Source: Hydractinia symbiolongicarpus (taxonomy: Eukaryota > Cnidaria > Hydrozoa > Anthoathecata > Hydractiniidae). From it: a stretch of 64,000 nucleotides of DNA. The stretch lies in assembly GCF_029227915.1 (NCBI RefSeq), contig NC_079887.1, forward strand, positions 18,785,650 to 18,849,649, given 5' to 3'. Of this stretch, positions 61,431-64,000 are shown piece after piece. The first letter of the stretch is position 1; each line of letters starts with the position of its first letter. Below the pieces are notes generated by a model that made no database searches, was not told the DNA's origin, and saw only the letters and a list, made by a program, of their open reading frames with translations. The translations under genes were made by a program, and so were the position numbers.

Positions 61431-64000
61431 CTGTGACGCAACGAAAAACCACTTGGGACGTCGTAGTCCATTGAGAGTGGAAGGATTAGTCCAATGGTAA
61501 CCTGCGCAGGCACGTGGAACCACTTGATTTACGTGAAAGGCCTTATTAGGCATCGAAATGCCATATTACAGCGTTTAGAGGACCGTGCGCGTAGTTGACG
61601 GTGTTTCAAAGCCGTGGCTTCGGACGTCGAGTCCATTGAGAGTGGAAGGATTAGACCAATGGTAACCTGCGTAGGCACGTGGAACCACTTGATTTACGTG
61701 AAAGGCCTTTATTAGGCGTCAAAATGCCATATTACGGCCTTTAGAGGTCTCTAAGCGTGGTTGAGGGTGTTATAAAGCCATGGGGCAATGGAAAACGACT
61801 TGGAACATCTTAGGCCATTGACAACTGAAGGATTAGACGAATGGTAACCTGCACAGGCACGTGAAACCACGTGATTTACGTGTAAGGCCTTAACTAGGCG
61901 TCAAACTGCCACATTACCGCCTTTAGAGGCCCGTGCGGGTAGCTGACGGTGTTTTAAAGCCATGGTGCAACAGAAAATCACTTGGACGTCGAAGTCCATT
62001 GAAAGTGGAAAGATTAGACCAATATTAACCGGCGCAAGCACGTGGAACTACATGATTTACGTGTAAGGCTGTTATTAGGCATCAAAAGGCCATATTACAG
62101 TAGTTAGAGGACCGTGCGCGTAGTTAGCGGTGTTATAAAGCCGTGACGCAACGGAAAACCACTTGGGACGTCGTAATCCATCGAGAGTGGATGGATTAGA
62201 CCAATGGTAGCCTGCTCAGACACGTGGAACCACTTGATTTACGTGAAAGGCCTTTATTAGGCGTCAAAAGGCCATATTACGGCCTTTAGAGGTCACTTAG
62301 CGTGGTTGACGGTGTTATAAAGCCAAGGGGCAATGGAAAGCCACTCCGACGTCGTAGACCATCAAGAGTGGAAGGATTAGAGCAATGGTAAGCTGCGCAG
62401 GCACGTGGAGCAACGTGATTTACTTGTAAGGCCTTTGTTAGAAGTCAAAATGCCATATTACGGTCGTTCGAGGCTTGTTAGCGTAGTTGACGGTGTTATT
62501 ACGCCATGGCGCAATGGAAAACAACTTGGAACGTCTTAGGCCATTGACAACAGAAGGATTAGAACAATGGTAACCTGCGCAGGCACGTGGAACCACTTGA
62601 TTTACGTGAAAGGCCTTTATTAGGCTTCAAAAGGCCATATTACGGTCTTTAGAGGCCCGTGCGCGTTGCTGACGGTGTTTTAAAGCCATGGCGCAACAAA
62701 AACTCACTTGGGACGTCGAAGTCCGTTGAGAGTGGAAGGATTAGACCAATGGTAACCTACGCAGGCGCGAGGAGCCACTTGATTTACGTGTAAGGCCTTT
62801 ATTAGGCATCAAAATACCATATTACAGCGTTTAGAGGACCGTGTGCGTAGTTAACGAAGTTTTAAAGCCGTGACGCAACGGAAAACCACTTTGGACGTCG
62901 TAGTCCATTGAGAGTGGAAGGGTTAGACCAATGGTAACCTGCGCAGGCACGTGGAACCACTTGATTTACGTGAAAGGCCTTTATTAGACGTCAAAAGGCC
63001 GTATTACGGCTTTTAGAGGGTTCTTAGCGTAGTTGACGGTGTTATAAAGTCATGGCGCAATTGAAAACGGCTTCGGACGTCGAGTCCATTGAGAGTAGGG
63101 ACTTTATTAGGCGTCAAAATGCCATATTACAGCGTTTGGAGGCCCGTGCGCGTATTTGACGGTGTCTTAGCTGTGACGCAACGAAAAACCACTTGGGACG
63201 TCGTAGTCCATTGAGAGTGGAAGGATTAGTCCAATGGTAACCTGCGCAGGCACGTGGAACCACTTGATTTACGTGAAAGACCTTTATTAGGCATCGAAAT
63301 GCCATATTACAGCGTTTAGAGGACCGTGCGCGTAGTTGACGGTGTTATAAAGCCGTGGCTTCGGACGTCGAGTCCATTGAGAGTGGAAGGATTAGACCAA
63401 TGGTAACCTGCGTAGGCACGTGGAACCACTTGACTTACGTGAAAGGCCTTTATTAGCCGTCAAAATGCCATATTACGGCCTTTAGAGGTCTCTAAGCGTG
63501 GTTGAGGGTGTTATAAAGCCATGGGGCAATGGAAAACGACTTGGAACATCTTAGGCCATTGACAACAGAAGGATTAGACCAATGGTAACCTGCGCAGGCA
63601 CGTGAAACCACGTGATTTACGTGTAAGGCCTTAACTAGGCGTCAAACTGCCACATTACCGTCTTTAAAGGCCCGTGCGCGTAGCTGACGGTGTTTTAAAG
63701 CCATGGTGCAACAGAAAATCACTTGGACGTCGAAGTCCATTGAGAGTGGAAAGATTAGACCAATATTAACCTGCGCAAGCACGTGGAACTACGTGATTTA
63801 CGTGTAAGGCTGTTATTAGGCATCAAAAGGCTATATTACAGTAGTTAGAGGACCGTGCGCGTAGTTAACGGTGTTATAAAGCCGTGACGCAACGGAAAAC
63901 CACTTGGGACGTCGTAATCCATCGAGAGTGGAAGGATTAGACCAATGGTAACCTGCGCAGGCACGTGGAACCACTTGATTTACGTGAAAGGCCTTTATTA

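Larger units (their letters stand above)
9865..64000 (+). repeat. 182-bp satellite DNA array, about 54 kb, continues past the right edge
   Basis: From about 9865 (degenerate similarity from about 9820) to the end, the sequence is a head-to-tail array in one orientation. Anchoring on GGATTAGACCAATGG gives a period of 182 bp (for example 9886 to 10068 and 10837 to 11019), about 297 monomer lengths. Each monomer runs: GGATTAGACCAATGGTAACC, TGCGCAGGCACGTGGAACCA, a GATTTACGTGTAAGGCC segment, TTAGGCGTCAAAAGGCC, a variable AGAGGCC...GTAGTTGACGGTGTT segment, then AAAGCC...GACTTGGGACGTCGTAGTCC. Two main types differ after GACGGTGTT: TATAAAGCCATGGCGCAATGG and TTTAAAGCCGTGACGCAACGG. Monomer 10837-11018 has 35 C, 52 G and 11 CpG (hand count). 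Partial monomers and internal deletions are frequent. No unrelated insertion was seen. I do not recognise it as a named satellite. Confidence 0.96.

Noticed and set aside
11022-63305. Recurrent minus-strand open frames of 60-86 residues (for example 12570-12779, 14306-14515, 29623-29832) and plus-strand frames of 61-75 residues in the satellite
   Set aside because: They recur because the 182-bp monomer repeats. The period is not a multiple of three, frames end within about one monomer, and the products have no recognisable domain.
9865-64000. A CRISPR-like or protein-coding tandem repeat reading of the array
   Set aside because: The repeats are contiguous 182-bp monomers with no unique spacers and no continuous reading frame, in an animal-type genome.
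9865-64000. Possible CENP-B boxes or 5S rDNA units in the monomer
   Set aside because: No match to the CENP-B box pattern or to 5S gene sequence was seen by eye.

Overview
The window looks like invertebrate animal nuclear DNA. Reasons: a GT-AG spliced transposase gene, an animal-type HECT gene with its own intron, decayed Helitron-like and PIF/Harbinger coding sequence, (TTAGGG)n telomere-type repeats, and a very long satellite array. The protein families are ones I associate with cnidarians and molluscs, but nothing here fixes the species. No ordinary host gene was recognised.

Layout. (1) 1-6734: nested transposons. A minus-strand Helitron-like/PIF1-type helicase gene runs off the left edge. 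It is broken by nonsense codons, frameshifts and a (TTAGGG)3TTA block, and it is split by a second transposon at 1842-6600. That inner element is well delimited: 94-bp terminal inverted repeats, a 6-bp target duplication CTATAC (1836-1841 and 6601-6606), and GCGAGAATT subterminal motifs at both ends. Removing it rejoins the helicase reading frame across the site. Inside, it carries an intact two-exon DDE integrase-type transposase (plus strand, 404 aa) and, convergent to it, a HECT-type E3 ubiquitin ligase-like gene (minus strand) with two apparent in-frame stops. (2) 6878-9820: other transposon debris, namely a PIF/Harbinger transposase fragment, an inverted-repeat pair, an 800-bp MITE-like element rich in TTCGCGAA motifs (7435-8234), then A+T-rich DNA in which I recognise no gene.

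(3) 9865-64000 (right edge): one uninterrupted, single-orientation satellite array with a 182-bp monomer, about 297 monomer lengths. Monomers fall into at least two main sequence types and are arranged in multi-monomer blocks that were duplicated repeatedly, with offsets of 669, 1736, 1782, 1832, 2053, 3380 and 3960 bp. Some copies are almost identical over more than 3 kb. The monomer is not CpG-depleted and has several dyad symmetries: CACGTGGAACCACGTG and an alternating GGCCTTT/AAAGGCC series. It encodes no credible protein. A centromeric, pericentromeric or subtelomeric location is plausible but not shown by the sequence.

The most interesting items are the DNA transposon that pairs a transposase with a ubiquitin-ligase gene, its exactly reconstructable insertion, and the unassigned 182-bp satellite with higher-order structure and dense dyads.
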